Shown here one piece after another: positions 1 through 8,845 of a stretch of 64,000 bases of DNA. The notes under the pieces were generated by a model that was given only the letters and a program-made list of their open reading frames with translations, was not told the DNA's origin and made no database searches. Numbering within the stretch: position 1 is the first letter of the stretch; every line of letters begins with the position of its first letter. The stretch covers positions 1,984,001 to 2,048,000 of the forward strand of contig NZ_CP008887.1 in NCBI RefSeq assembly GCF_000769655.1, written 5' to 3'. This stretch comes from Thermococcus eurythermalis (GTDB lineage Archaea; Methanobacteriota_B; Thermococci; Thermococcales; Thermococcaceae). The position numbers and the translations under genes were made by a program.

Positions 1-203
1 AGCTGGCCCTTCGTGAGGGAAGCGAGGTCAGCAGACTGCTGGAGGAGGCGCTGATGAACTACCTCATAAACGAGGTCTTGAAGGACGTTGATGACTCAGA
101 AGTTCCCCTGTGGTTCGAGCCACTCGACGTTGGTGGCGAGAGCAGTCAAAAGCTCCTGAGGGAGATGAGGGATGACCGCGAGAAGCGTTTACTTGGACAG
201 TAG
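1..203 (+). CDS. VapB-type antitoxin, 3' part only
   Basis: The reading frame enters from outside the window (first whole codon at 3) and ends with TAG at 201-203, giving about 66 residues. The visible part has LREGSEVSRLLEEAL, a helix typical of ribbon-helix-helix antitoxins, followed by an acidic linker and a charged tail. It overlaps the start of the downstream PIN toxin by about 32 nt, the usual coupling of vapB and vapC. The DNA-binding N-terminus is not in the window, so the call depends on context. Confidence 0.6.
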   Translation, partial: LALREGSEVSRLLEEALMNYLINEVLKDVDDSEVPLWFEPLDVGGESSQKLLREMRDDREKRLLGQ

Positions 204-636
204 TGCAATCTTGAAGAGGTATCTGAACGAAAACGGGAGTGACGTTGTGAAGAAAGCCTTCAGGGACGCCTACAGGGGCGAGGTTAAGCTGGCCTTCAGC
301 TTCTGGAACATAGGCGAGGTAATCGGGATATTCGACAAAAAGCTGAGGAGAGGCCAGCTCACAGAGGAGGAGTTCAACTTCCTGAAGAGGGGCTTCCTTG
401 CGGAGGTAAAGAGGTTCACGAGGCTGGGTGTCCTTGAGGTCGTTCCCGTCCATTCCCTGCTCCTCGCCGATGCGTGGGAGCTGATTGAGAGGTATCACAT
501 TTATCAGGCTGACGCCTTGCAAATAGTTTCGGCGAAGCATGTAAAGGCCGATGCCTTTTACACTGCAGATAAGAGGCTTCACGAGGTGGCCCTTAAAGAG
601 GGCCTGAACTCAATTCTCTTGGGGGTGAGAGAATGA
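172..636 (+). CDS. vapC: VapC-family PIN-domain ribonuclease toxin
   Basis: A 154-aa PIN domain. The acidic residues expected for the metal site are visible: D in [11 protein letters not shown] near residue 9, E in FWNIGEVIG near 49, D in YQADALQI near 115 and D in FYTADKRL near 132. It starts inside the antitoxin frame and ends overlapping the ATG of archease (633), so it may be read through into the RNA-repair genes. VapC proteins are Mg-dependent RNases neutralised by VapB; the RNA target cannot be told from the sequence. Confidence 0.85.
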   Translation: MTARSVYLDSSAILKRYLNENGSDVVKKAFRDAYRGEVKLAFSFWNIGEVIGIFDKKLRRGQLTEEEFNFLKRGFLAEVKRFTRLGVLEVVPVHSLLLADAWELIERYHIYQADALQIVSAKHVKADAFYTADKRLHEVALKEGLNSILLGVRE

Positions 637-1061
637 GAAAGTGGGAGCACTACGAGCATACCGCTGACATAGGCGTTCGCGGTTACGGCTCAACGCTTGA
701 GGAGGCCTTTGAGGCAGTCGCGTTGGGACTCTTTGACGTGATGGTGGACGTGAGGAAGGTCGAGCCGAGGGAATGTCGCGAGGTTGAGGTGGAGGAAGAG
801 GACTTAGAGGCTCTCCTGTACAGCTTCCTTGAAGAGCTCCTCGTGCTCCACGACATGGAGGGGCTGGTCTTCGGCGACGTTAGAGTCAGGATAGAGAAGA
901 CAGAGAACGGCTACCGCCTCAAAGCGAAGGCCTGTGGCGAGGTTCTCGACTACGAGAAGCACGAGCCGAAGGAGGAAGTCAAGGCAATAACCTACCACGA
1001 CATGAAAATCGAAAAGCTCCCGGACGGGCGCTGGATGGCGCAGTTCGTCCCCGACCTGTGA
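633..1061 (+). CDS. Archease, RtcB cofactor
   Basis: 142 aa with the archease hallmarks HTADIGV near the N-terminus, a central acidic stretch and the C-terminal [11 protein letters not shown] block. Archease speeds guanylylation of the RtcB tRNA-splicing ligase, and the Pyrococcus homologue also raises the specificity and solubility of the neighbouring tRNA m5C methyltransferase. Both partners lie directly downstream here (1071 and 2515), which supports the call. The ATG overlaps the vapC stop by 4 nt. Confidence 0.93.
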   Translation: MRKWEHYEHTADIGVRGYGSTLEEAFEAVALGLFDVMVDVRKVEPRECREVEVEEEDLEALLYSFLEELLVLHDMEGLVFGDVRVRIEKTENGYRLKAKACGEVLDYEKHEPKEEVKAITYHDMKIEKLPDGRWMAQFVPDL

Positions 1062-1070
1062 GGTGATTGG

Positions 1071-2009
1071 ATGAGCGCGAGGGACGTTATTAGGGAAGCA
1101 AATTCAGCCTTTTACGAGCGCTACTCAAAGCTCGACGATTCGGACGAGTTCTGGGAGTTCATGGTTAAGCCCCTCAGGCAGAGCATCAGAGTGAACACGC
1201 TCAAGGCCCCGCTGGAGGTAGTAGTTGAGAGACTCAGGGAGGAGTTCGAGCTCGAACCGATTCCCTGGGTTAGGGAGGGGTTCTTCATCAACGTTGATAA
1301 CCTCGCAAAAGTCCCGGAGCACGGCCTCGGCTTAATCTTCGGGCAGGAGGCAAGCTCGATGATTCCGCCGGTGGTTCTCGAGCCGAGGCCGGGAGAGCTC
1401 GTCCTCGACATGGCCGCCGCGCCGGGCTCGAAGACAGGACAAATAGCCCAGTACATGGAGAACGATGGGTGCATAATAGCAAACGACCCCAACAGGGACA
1501 GGGCCAACGTCCTGATAGCGAACCTCAACAGAATGGGGGTTCTGATAGCGAGGGTAACGACGCGGGACGGGACTAAATTCGCGCGCTTCGAGAACACCTT
1601 CGACAGGGTTCTATTGGATGCACCGTGCTCCTCAGTCGGAATGATACGAAAGAGCTGGCGCTTCCTGAGGGAGTGGCGTGAGAAGGCCGTCGTCAAGTAC
1701 ATGAACATTCAGAAGAGGCTCATCTTGGCCGGTTACAAAGCGCTCAAGCCAGGGGGAGTTATGGTTTACTCAACCTGTACCATAGACCCGCTTGAGAACG
1801 AGGAGGTCGTTGACTACCTCCTGAGGAAGACCGATGCGAGGCTGGAGAGGATAGAACTGCCCGTGAAGACGAGCGAGCCCGTCCTTGAGTGGGAGGGGAA
1901 GACCTACTCTGACGAGCTGAAAAAGGCTCTGCGCATACACCCGAACGACAACGACACCGAGGCCTTCTTCATAGCGAAGATAGTCAAGCCGGGTGATGAA
2001 AATGAGTGA
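1071..2009 (+). CDS. tRNA (cytosine-5) methyltransferase, NOL1/NOP2/Sun family
   Basis: 312 aa, Rossmann-type SAM enzyme. The AdoMet loop DMAAAPGSKT (about 121-130), the catalytic PCSSVGM motif (about 183-189) and the TC-motif STCT (about 234-237) are present, i.e. both cysteines of the m5C mechanism. The orthologue in Pyrococcus abyssi is the archease-stimulated tRNA m5C methylase, and the same gene order is seen here. RBS GAGGTGATTGG precedes ATG 1071. It overlaps the next small gene by a few nucleotides. Confidence 0.9.
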   Translation: MSARDVIREANSAFYERYSKLDDSDEFWEFMVKPLRQSIRVNTLKAPLEVVVERLREEFELEPIPWVREGFFINVDNLAKVPEHGLGLIFGQEASSMIPPVVLEPRPGELVLDMAAAPGSKTGQIAQYMENDGCIIANDPNRDRANVLIANLNRMGVLIARVTTRDGTKFARFENTFDRVLLDAPCSSVGMIRKSWRFLREWREKAVVKYMNIQKRLILAGYKALKPGGVMVYSTCTIDPLENEEVVDYLLRKTDARLERIELPVKTSEPVLEWEGKTYSDELKKALRIHPNDNDTEAFFIAKIVKPGDENE

Positions 2010-2454
2010 TGAGAAGGGAAATCCCAGAAACGAGATTGGCAAGACCAGCGATGCCGAGCTCGTCAAGAGGCTCCTCATGGAGAACTACGGCTATGCGCCT
2101 GAGCTGATCTACGAGATAAGGGGCAACCACCAGAAGGTCTACGCCTACAAGCACTGTGAACTCAAGATAAGCGACACGGGCAGAAGAGGCGTCTACTTCG
2201 GCAGGATAGAGAGCGACGGAATAAGGCTGACGATTGAAGGTGCCTTCCTCGTTGGACCAAAGGCAACGAAGAACGTCGTCGAGCTGGACGATGAGAAAGC
2301 AAAGCGCTACCTGGCCGGGGAGAGCGTGGAAGTTGACGTGCCAGACGGCTGGGTGCTCCTCAAATGGCGCTCCTACTACCTCGGCTCGGCCAAGGCCAAG
2401 AACGGGAGGTTGCTCAACTACGTCCCGAAGGAGAGGAGGTTAAGGATTGAGTAA
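2002..2454 (+). CDS. Small PUA-like RNA-binding protein next to m5C methyltransferase
   Basis: 150 aa from ATG 2002, which sits 3 nt after GGGTGATG; GTG 1993 and ATG 1996 are possible in the same frame. The body (KVYAYKHCELKISDTGRRG, then IEGAFLVGPKATKN) and the basic end VPDGWVLLKWRSYYLGSAK resemble the PUA-like domain that is fused C-terminally to Nol1/Sun methyltransferases elsewhere. It overlaps the methyltransferase stop, so the two are probably co-translated and may act together on tRNA or rRNA. The function is inferred from context and likeness, not from a catalytic motif. Confidence 0.55.
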   Translation: MSDEKGNPRNEIGKTSDAELVKRLLMENYGYAPELIYEIRGNHQKVYAYKHCELKISDTGRRGVYFGRIESDGIRLTIEGAFLVGPKATKNVVELDDEKAKRYLAGESVEVDVPDGWVLLKWRSYYLGSAKAKNGRLLNYVPKERRLRIE

Positions 2455-2469
2455 CATTTCCGTTCCTCG

Positions 2470-2514
2470 AAAGCTTAAAATAATTTTAGGCCCACCTAAG
2501 GAGGGGGTGAGAGG
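2470..2514 (+). promoter_or_regulatory. rtcB promoter and strong Shine-Dalgarno
   Basis: An A/T-rich box AAGCTTAAAATAATTTT lies at 2471-2487. GGAGGGGGTGA follows at 2500-2510, four nt before ATG 2515. RtcB therefore seems to have its own promoter apart from the archease operon. Confidence 0.6.
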
Positions 2515-5328
2515 ATGGTTCCGCTGAAGAGGATTGACAAAATCCGGTGGGAGATTCCTAAGTTCGACAGGAGAATGCGCGTTCCGGGAAGGGTTTACGC
2601 TGACGACCAGCTCATCGAGAAGATGCGTCAGGACAGGACTCTGGAGCAGGCCGCCAACGTCGCCATGCTCCCGGGCATCTACAAGTACTCAATTGTCATG
2701 CCTGATGGACACCAGGGCTACGGCTTCCCAATCGGTGGTGTAGCGGCTTTTGACATCAAAGAAGGCGTCATAAGCCCCGGAGGCGTGGGTTATGATGTGA
2801 ATTGTCTCCACGAAGAAACCGAGGTCATAAGTGATTTGGGATTCAAGATTCAGGTGAAGGATCTCCCTAAATCATTCAAAAGGGTTACACTAAAGGTTTA
2901 CGACGCAAAAGAAGGCCACAACGACCACTCTAGAATAATGTTGGTCGCGGAGAGGGATAGCGACGAGGATATATACGAAATAAAACTCGCAAGTGGAAGG
3001 GTTCTTAAGGTCTCAGGAGACCACCCGATACTTACTGAGAACGGGTACATAAGGGCAGAGGACTTAAAGCCTGGTGATTTGGTGGCGGTCTATCCATTCG
3101 AGGGAGTCGAGTACGAAGAACCAGAACCAGGAATTCTTTTAACTCACGAAGATTTCAAAAACGAGGACAGACAGCTGGTTAAGTACTTAGAAGAGAGGGG
3201 GTTACTCCCACTGAGAATGGACGACCTGAGGATAGGTATTCTGGCGAGGGTACTGGGGTACTTTATAGGCGATGGATCCTTTGACATTTACCGTGAGAAG
3301 AACGGAAGAGAAAGAATAATTACAGTCTTCTACGGAGACAAGGGAGGGCTTGAGACCCTTAGGAAGGATCTTGAGTTCTACTTTAACATCAAGGCATCCA
3401 GAGTCTACAAGAGAACCAGAGAGGAAAACGTCAAGACTGCGTGGGGAGAGTTTGAGACCACAGGAACTGAGTACTCAATAAAGGTTACATCAAAGGCGTT
3501 TTCAAAGCTTCTCATCAAGCTGGGTGCTCCGGTGGGCAAGAAAACCGACGTTGACTTTGACGTCCCAGAGTGGATCAAAAAGGCTCCCAAATGGATTAAG
3601 CGGAACTTCTTGGCGGGGCTTTTCGGCGCGGATGGAAGCAAGCCAAGATTGATGTCCAGTGATCACAAGTACACTCCAAATTCTATATCTCTAACCGCAG
3701 TTAAGACCAAAGAACTTGAAGAAGGCCTTGTGAAGTTCCTGAATTCAATTAAAGAACTGCTGGCAGAGTTTGAAGTCACCTCACATGTAAGGAAAGTCAA
3801 AGAGTACAACAATCGGGTAATGTACAGGCTTGTAATATACTCCAACACAAGGGAGATATACAACTTCCTCTCCAGGATTGGCTACGAATACACCGCCCAG
3901 AAACCCTATGCACTAATCTTCGCGGAATACCTGAGGAGAAAAATTGTGATAGGAGAAAACATCTCAGAGAGCAACTTAGTCCAGAGAAACAGAAAGATGA
4001 GAGAACTTCTGCCTGACTTCGAAAGCTTCCTCAAAACCTACGGGCTTGAAGGCGGCTTCGTGCTTGATAGGGTAATTGAAGTTAAGAAGATAAAAAGCGA
4101 CTCCAAAAAGCTCTACGACATCGGCGTTTACCACAGGGCGCACAACTTCATAGCCAACGGCGTCGTCGTCCACAACTGCGGCGTCAGACTGATTAGAACG
4201 AATTTAACGGAGAAAGAGGTAAGACCACGCATCAAGGAGCTCGTTGACACGCTCTTCAAAAACGTGCCTTCTGGACTGGGAAGCAAGGGAAGAGTAAGGC
4301 TCCACTGGACCCAGCTCGACGACGTGTTAGCAGACGGCGCCAAGTGGGCCGTTGACAACGGCTACGGCTGGAAGGAGGATTTGGAGCACCTCGAGGAAGG
4401 CGGAAGGATGGAAGGAGCGGACCCGAACGCCGTCAGCCAGAGGGCGAAGCAGAGGGGAGCGCCACAGCTCGGCTCCCTCGGTTCAGGGAATCACTTCCTT
4501 GAGGTTCAGGTCGTTGATAAGGTCTTTGACGAGGAGATAGCCAAGGCCTACGGCCTCTTCGAAGGGCAGGTCGTGGTGATGGTTCACACCGGTTCGCGCG
4601 GTCTCGGCCACCAGGTGGCGAGCGACTACCTCAGGATAATGGAGAAGGCCAACAGGAAGTATGGAATCCCCTGGCCCGACCGCGAGCTCGTCAGCGTTCC
4701 CTTCCAGAGCGAGGAGGGGCAGAGGTACTTCAGCGCGATGAAGGCGGCCGCTAACTTCGCCTGGGCCAACAGGCAGATGATAACCCACTGGGTCAGGGAG
4801 AGCTTTGAGGAGGTCTTCAAGCGCAAGGCAGAAGACATGGAGATGCACATCGTCTACGACGTCGCCCACAACATAGCGAAGGTTGAGGAGCACGAAGTTG
4901 ATGGAAAGAAGGTCAAGGTCGTCGTTCACAGGAAGGGAGCAACGAGGGCCTTCCCGGCTGGTCACCCGGACGTGCCGAAAGCCTACCGCGACGTCGGCCA
5001 GCCCGTTCTCATTCCCGGCTCGATGGGAACCGCGAGCTACGTTTTAGCTGGAGCCGAGGGCTCGATGAGAGAGACCTTCGGAAGCTCCTGTCACGGCGCC
5101 GGAAGACTGCTCAGCAGGAAGGCCGCCACCAGGCAGTACCGCGGTGATAAACTAAGGAACGAGCTCCTCCAGAGGGGAATCTACGTCCGCGCGGCTTCGC
5201 TTCGTGTCGTTGCAGAGGAGGCTCCCGGAGCCTACAAGAGCGTCGATAACGTCGTCAACGTCGTCCACCAGGCTGGCATAGCAAAGCTCGTCGCGAGGAT
5301 GCGCCCGATGGGCGTCGCGAAGGGCTGA
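2515..5328 (+). CDS. rtcB: RNA-splicing ligase RtcB with in-frame intein
   Basis: 937 aa; removing the 458-aa intein leaves 479 aa, the usual RtcB length. RtcB joins 2',3'-cyclic-phosphate and 5'-OH RNA ends with GTP and Mn2+, in tRNA intron splicing and repair. The N-extein (residues 1-96) ends in GGVGYDVN; the C-extein resumes with CGVRLIRTN and holds the [20 protein letters not shown] and [10 protein letters not shown] blocks, the last containing the histidine that is guanylylated in this family. The Cys right after the intein matches the Mn-binding Cys of RtcB. Archease is encoded 1.5 kb upstream. The ATG has a GGAGGGGGTGA site. Confidence 0.97.
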   Translation: MVPLKRIDKIRWEIPKFDRRMRVPGRVYADDQLIEKMRQDRTLEQAANVAMLPGIYKYSIVMPDGHQGYGFPIGGVAAFDIKEGVISPGGVGYDVNCLHEETEVISDLGFKIQVKDLPKSFKRVTLKVYDAKEGHNDHSRIMLVAERDSDEDIYEIKLASGRVLKVSGDHPILTENGYIRAEDLKPGDLVAVYPFEGVEYEEPEPGILLTHEDFKNEDRQLVKYLEERGLLPLRMDDLRIGILARVLGYFIGDGSFDIYREKNGRERIITVFYGDKGGLETLRKDLEFYFNIKASRVYKRTREENVKTAWGEFETTGTEYSIKVTSKAFSKLLIKLGAPVGKKTDVDFDVPEWIKKAPKWIKRNFLAGLFGADGSKPRLMSSDHKYTPNSISLTAVKTKELEEGLVKFLNSIKELLAEFEVTSHVRKVKEYNNRVMYRLVIYSNTREIYNFLSRIGYEYTAQKPYALIFAEYLRRKIVIGENISESNLVQRNRKMRELLPDFESFLKTYGLEGGFVLDRVIEVKKIKSDSKKLYDIGVYHRAHNFIANGVVVHNCGVRLIRTNLTEKEVRPRIKELVDTLFKNVPSGLGSKGRVRLHWTQLDDVLADGAKWAVDNGYGWKEDLEHLEEGGRMEGADPNAVSQRAKQRGAPQLGSLGSGNHFLEVQVVDKVFDEEIAKAYGLFEGQVVVMVHTGSRGLGHQVASDYLRIMEKANRKYGIPWPDRELVSVPFQSEEGQRYFSAMKAAANFAWANRQMITHWVRESFEEVFKRKAEDMEMHIVYDVAHNIAKVEEHEVDGKKVKVVVHRKGATRAFPAGHPDVPKAYRDVGQPVLIPGSMGTASYVLAGAEGSMRETFGSSCHGAGRLLSRKAATRQYRGDKLRNELLQRGIYVRAASLRVVAEEAPGAYKSVDNVVNVVHQAGIAKLVARMRPMGVAKG
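2803..4176 (+). mobile_element. RtcB intein with LAGLIDADG homing endonuclease
   Basis: In-frame insertion of 458 codons. It begins with the splicing Cys (CLHEETEVI), has the block-B signature [11 protein letters not shown], two dodecapeptide endonuclease motifs ([10 protein letters not shown] and [11 protein letters not shown]) that both keep the catalytic Asp, block F ([11 protein letters not shown]) and the terminal His-Asn; the +1 extein residue is Cys. All splicing residues and both endonuclease acids are present, so both activities look intact. The region uses more A-ending codons (AAA, GAA, AGA) than the exteins, as expected of a separately inherited element. Inteins at this site are known in Thermococcales RtcB. 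Confidence 0.96.
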
Positions 5329-5337
5329 ATTCGGTTT

Positions 5338-5350
5338 TCCACCTTTTTAT
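5338..5350 (+). terminator. T-rich terminator after rtcB
   Basis: A T-rich stretch CCACCTTTTTATCTT follows the rtcB stop by about 12 nt with no stem-loop, the simple oligo-T form of archaeal terminators. Confidence 0.4.
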
Positions 5351-5407
5351 CTTAGGCCGCTTGGGCAGAGAGAAGTCCAAAAAGAGAAACCAGTAAAAAA
5401 TGTGCCA

Positions 5408-6079
5408 TCACACAACAAACATAACCACGGTGAAGAAGATTATTAGTGGGCCAATCATGTTGCCGGTTTTGTAGGCGTAACCATACATCACTCCCGCTTC
5501 TACTGAAGCGAGAATTGCGACTGCAGTAGCTACGGGCAACGGTCTGTTCAGAGCCTGGAGAATATGCATCACACCCCAGAAGACCATTGGAATCACTATC
5601 GCACCCTTTTCTCCCACGAACTTAGCACTACCCAAGTACAGCATATTGACGGACAGTGCCTCTACGAGGTAGTATACGTACTGAGAAAAGAGAGCGAACA
5701 CTGCCATGGCCTTATCCCCAGACGCGAGTTTGAGAAAGTACCGGTATTCCCCAAGTATTTGAGGGTGGTAAGCTTTCATGAGGAGAGCGGGGACGTCTAT
5801 TGGAAGCAGCAAAAATGAGGCGCAGAGGAATGCAAGCCCCAGCTCCCTGAACGAGAGCTCCCCTCCCCATAGATCAGCCCAATTCAGATTTAACCATTTA
5901 AGAAAGACGCCCATAAGCAAAAGTCTTAGAACGGTTATCCCCCATAAACCCGCGACGTAATATTTGATTCCTGAGCCAAAAACAGCCCCAAACACCCTGT
6001 TAATGCTCAGTTCAAGGCCCCAGCTGATTACAACCGCATAGCCAATGCCAAGAAGAAGTGCACCTTTCCAGCCATTCAT
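5408..6079 (-). CDS. Multi-pass membrane protein, degenerate CPBP (CAAX-protease-like) type
   Basis: 223 aa from ATG 6079; a GTG at 6121 would add 14 residues. About seven hydrophobic segments are visible. The layout recalls the CPBP/Rce1-like family: an EALSVNML helix where EExxxR is expected, then WGVMHIL where FxxxH is expected, and a last helix with no catalytic His. Two of the three metal or catalytic motifs are therefore altered, so protease activity is doubtful. It stands alone, converging on rtcB. It could equally be a different membrane family that I do not recognise. Confidence 0.45.
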   Translation of the reverse strand: MNGWKGALLLGIGYAVVISWGLELSINRVFGAVFGSGIKYYVAGLWGITVLRLLLMGVFLKWLNLNWADLWGGELSFRELGLAFLCASFLLLPIDVPALLMKAYHPQILGEYRYFLKLASGDKAMAVFALFSQYVYYLVEALSVNMLYLGSAKFVGEKGAIVIPMVFWGVMHILQALNRPLPVATAVAILASVEAGVMYGYAYKTGNMIGPLIIFFTVVMFVV

Positions 6080-6342
6080 TTTAGTGCCCCCACGTTGTTC
6101 ATGGCATAGGAGTTTGTGCACCCAAACTTTTAGGATTTGAACTTTTCAACATCGCACCATTGAACGTTTACGTCCCACATTAGTTATCATTCCATTTAAA
6201 TTTTTAAATTTTTGCTCTTAGGCCTCATCTCCCCGTTGTTGGTCCCAGAACCATTTTCGATACCATCTTTTTTCAACCAATTGCCCGGCAAGTTGCCGAT
6301 ATGCTTTTTATTTTCCACCGGAGAATGAGACATGGTGATTCC

Positions 6343-6807
6343 ATGGAGCTGACGCACGTTGATGAGAAGGGCGTCAAGATGGTCGAGGTCGGCCACAAGG
6401 ACGTTGTTTTTCGAAAGGCAGTTGCAAAGGGCAGGATAAGGCTGAAGCCGGAGACGATAAAGCTCATCAAAGAGGGGAAGACCAAGAAAGGCAACGTCAT
6501 AGCCACGGCCCAGATTGCGGGGATTCTGGCGGTAAAGAAGACGCCTGAGTTAATTCCCCTCTGCCACCCGATACCCCTAACGGGAGTCGACATCTCATTT
6601 GAGTTCGGCGAGGACTACATAGAGGCCACCTGCGAGGTTCGCGCCTATTACAAGACCGGCGTCGAGATGGAGGCGCTGACCGGAGTCACAGTGGCCCTGC
6701 TGACGATTTGGGACATGGTGAAGGCCGTCGAGAAGGACGAGAACGGGCAGTACCCTTTCACGAGGATTGAGGACGTTCACGTCGTCGAGAAGATTAAACA
6801 AAAGTGA
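6343..6807 (+). CDS. moaC: Cyclic pyranopterin monophosphate synthase accessory protein MoaC
   Basis: 154 aa. It catalyses the second half of the GTP to cyclic pyranopterin monophosphate step of molybdenum/tungsten cofactor biosynthesis, together with MoaA. Signatures: the N-terminal [26 protein letters not shown] near residues 69-82, the conserved [13 protein letters not shown] block and the basic/acidic [12 protein letters not shown] near the end. ATG 6343 was chosen because GGTGATTCC sits just upstream and the family starts at this point; the frame opens further upstream without an RBS. A TATA-like TTTTTATTTTCC at 6305-6316 fits a short leader. Confidence 0.95.
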   Translation: MELTHVDEKGVKMVEVGHKDVVFRKAVAKGRIRLKPETIKLIKEGKTKKGNVIATAQIAGILAVKKTPELIPLCHPIPLTGVDISFEFGEDYIEATCEVRAYYKTGVEMEALTGVTVALLTIWDMVKAVEKDENGQYPFTRIEDVHVVEKIKQK

Positions 6808-6855
6808 CCAGTAAGGGTTATAAATGTCCCAATGTAGCCGGTGTAGTGATGGAAA

Positions 6856-7074
6856 ATGATGTACACGGTTAAGAAGAGCAGAGCTGGCTACATCTTCGAC
6901 CGCCCCAGGGAAAGGATAGCTTTTATGTTCCTGAAGGACGGGACGTACCTGATGTTCCACGACGAGGAGTTTCTCTGCTATTCTCCGAAACCCATAGAGG
7001 TCTCAAGGGAGGAACTCGAAAGGTTTGAGCAGACTGGGGAGACGCCGGAGCTTCTGACCTCCTCCCCGCCCTGA
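6856..7074 (+). CDS. Small uncharacterised protein running into a transposon end
   Basis: 72 aa, not recognised. The first 60 residues (TVKKSRAGYIFDRPRERIAF ... EVSREELERFEQTG) look like a genuine small globular protein with a C-terminal charged helix. The last codons (LLTSSPP and stop) are read from the terminal sequence of the TnpB element, so the native C-terminus may have been replaced by the insertion. GTGATGG lies just upstream of the ATG pair at 6856/6859. There are no catalytic motifs and the function is unknown. Confidence 0.55.
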   Translation: MMYTVKKSRAGYIFDRPRERIAFMFLKDGTYLMFHDEEFLCYSPKPIEVSREELERFEQTGETPELLTSSPP

Positions 7075-7200
7075 AGGGCGAGGGTTCCAACGAGTTAACC
7101 CCTCGCCAGTGATGGGGAGGTTTGGGGGGTTCTCATTAGGGAACCCGTTAGAACGGGTTCTTCGAACCCCTCGGGGAGGGTCTTCCCCCCGTTACCCCTC
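7057..7200 (-). ncRNA. Putative omega (re)RNA region of the TnpB element
   Basis: TnpB guide RNAs are made from the 3' end of tnpB through the right end of the element, with the guide taken from the flank. Here that is roughly 7200 down to 7057 and contains the GCCCTTCAGGGC stem (minus strand). The position is inferred from the family; no direct sequence proof of transcription exists. Confidence 0.3.
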
Positions 7201-8407
7201 CTCTGAGCATAAAGCCCGCCCAGATTCGGGGTTATGGTTTTCACAACCTTCTTCAAAATGTTGAAAGCACCAACTAAATCCGCGTTAAAAACAAGCCCCG
7301 TTGCGGGACACTTAAACAAACCCCTAACAAACCTCGCCCCCTCGTGAGGCTTCCCGCAGACAGGGCAAACCTTAGAAGTGAAAGCCTCATCAACGAGCTC
7401 AACGACAATACCATACTCTTCCGCAACTTCCCTAAGACGCTTAATAACTGTGTTAAACCGCCAAACGTGAGAGAGGAGGAAGTTCTGCTTTTTACCCTTG
7501 TCAGAATTTCTGGCTATTCCCTTTGGATAACCAACGACGATTCTATTAACTCCCAACTCGTAGAGCTTCCTAACCGTTCCTCTTACGGCAGTGTTAATGT
7601 AGTGTTTGGCCTGAAGCTTAGCCTTCACGTGCATTCTCTTGAGTTTTCTGCTCGCTTTAGCTCCACTCTTGTTGAGTTTTGACTGGTAGTCAGCAATTTT
7701 TCTCCTCCAGTAAAAAGCAATGCTCTTCAGCGGCCTTCCATTCACGAGGAAGCTTTCCCCGTTTTCCACATAAACTGCCATCAAATTGTTTACTCCAAGG
7801 TCAATTCCCGCCGAGAGGCTTCCTTTTGGCGTTCTTGGAACGCTTACCCATTCCTCACCCTCAAGTTTTCCCCGACAGTAAGGCTGACGTGAGCATACCA
7901 TTTCCGCTTAACGGGGTCGTAGGTTATTTCTAACCGCCCCTGCTTGCCCTTCAAGTGAATTCTTCCCTTAAACTGGACTTCGAGGCGTTTGAACTTTCCA
8001 AGGCCTTTGAGAATTAGTTTGTTCCCTTCAACCTTGTACTGGTCGTTCCTGAGAACGATTAAGGGTTTTCTCCTCCCGTCTTCTTTGAGGTAGAGTGGAG
8101 GTTTTGGTTTGAGCCAAGAGGGGAGTTCTCCATTCCTCTTCTTCCTCAGGAGTGAGAAGAACGAACGCCACGCTTCAGCGTTTTTTCTCGCTATCTGCTG
8201 AACCGTGGCAGAACCGATTTCTCGTTTAAACTCTTCATAAACGGTTTTTTCTGTGCTGTTGAAGTCCACGATTTTGTGTTGGAAGAATTCTTGTCGCCTC
8301 AAGTAGTTTACTCGGTTCCAGGCTTTGGCTCCTGAATCGGCTAACTGGTGGAGGATTTTTGCTTGTTCTTTAGAGGGCTGGAGTTTTACTGTTACTGAGC
8401 GCTTCAT
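7095..8407 (-). pseudogene. tnpB: TnpB (IS605 OrfB family) RNA-guided nuclease, split by a frameshift
   Basis: The N-terminal part (8407 down to about 7870, starting MKRSVTVKLQPSKEQAKIL) and the C-terminal part (about 7872 down to 7095) lie in different frames. They join at a GGGGAAAAC run, where reading must slip by -1 (one base lost). The C-part has the RuvC motif AGIDLGVNNL, a zinc ribbon beginning KVCPVCGKPHEG and the last RuvC acid in FNADLVGAFNIL; the ribbon's fourth Cys reads Thr (KCPATG). In TnpB elements the 3' end and right end also give the omega guide RNA. As it stands the protein would be truncated at about 187 aa, unless the shift is a sequencing error or is recoded. Confidence 0.85.
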
Positions 8408-8597
8408 TTCAAGGTATGGTGTGAATTTTAGGCTTTAAAATAGTTTTGCCTTCCTGCCTAAAGGCTGGTTGGGTGGTTTACTGCATCCCCGCCGTGAACG
8501 GCAAGACTTAAGAAAGAAAAATGTAAAGCGCCTTAAAGCCCACGATTTTCCAGGTGACTGTGTCGTTAAGAAACTGCCCCCAATTGACGAGGACTTG

Positions 8598-8840
8598 ATG
8601 CCCTTCAACCCCAGCAGAAAGTGCGTTGTAGTCTTCACTGGCTTTCAGGACACGGTGATAGACTACATCGAACGCAATGGTATAACCTACGCCGTTGCCC
8701 GGCTTGTGGACGATCCAGAAAAGGCCTGCAGGTTCATCGGAAAGGGCAACTACAAGGTCGCGGCCGTTAAGCTCAAGAGAGAGGAACCGTGCATGAGCAG
8801 AGAAGAATTCAGAAAAGAGCTCGAAAAGCTGAAAGAATGA
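8598..8840 (+). CDS. Small uncharacterised protein beside the TnpB element
   Basis: 80 aa from ATG 8598 (GAGGACTTG just before). The open frame continues upstream to the transposon end at 8469, and the extra residues (AHDFPGDCVVKKLPPIDEDL) look protein-like, so the gene may once have been longer and been cut by the insertion. The body, KCVVVFTGFQDTVIDYIERN and then a basic C-terminal helix, has no motif I recognise; there are Cys residues but no metal-site pattern. It ends 5 nt before the convergent AMP phosphorylase. Confidence 0.5.
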   Translation: MPFNPSRKCVVVFTGFQDTVIDYIERNGITYAVARLVDDPEKACRFIGKGNYKVAAVKLKREEPCMSREEFRKELEKLKE

Positions 8841-8845
8841 AAGGC

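Larger units (their letters stand above)
7057..8510 (-). mobile_element. IS200/IS605-type element with tnpB only
   Basis: About 1.45 kb. It carries a tnpB-like frame on the minus strand and has related small hairpins near both ends: CCCCGCCCTGAAGGGC at 7064-7079 (right end) and CCCCGCCGTGAACGGC at 8487-8502 (left end), the same stem-TGAA-loop layout in the same orientation. Subterminal hairpins and no terminal inverted repeats or target duplication are normal for this family. No TnpA (Y1 transposase) is present, so movement would need one in trans. The exact ends are estimated. Confidence 0.75.
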
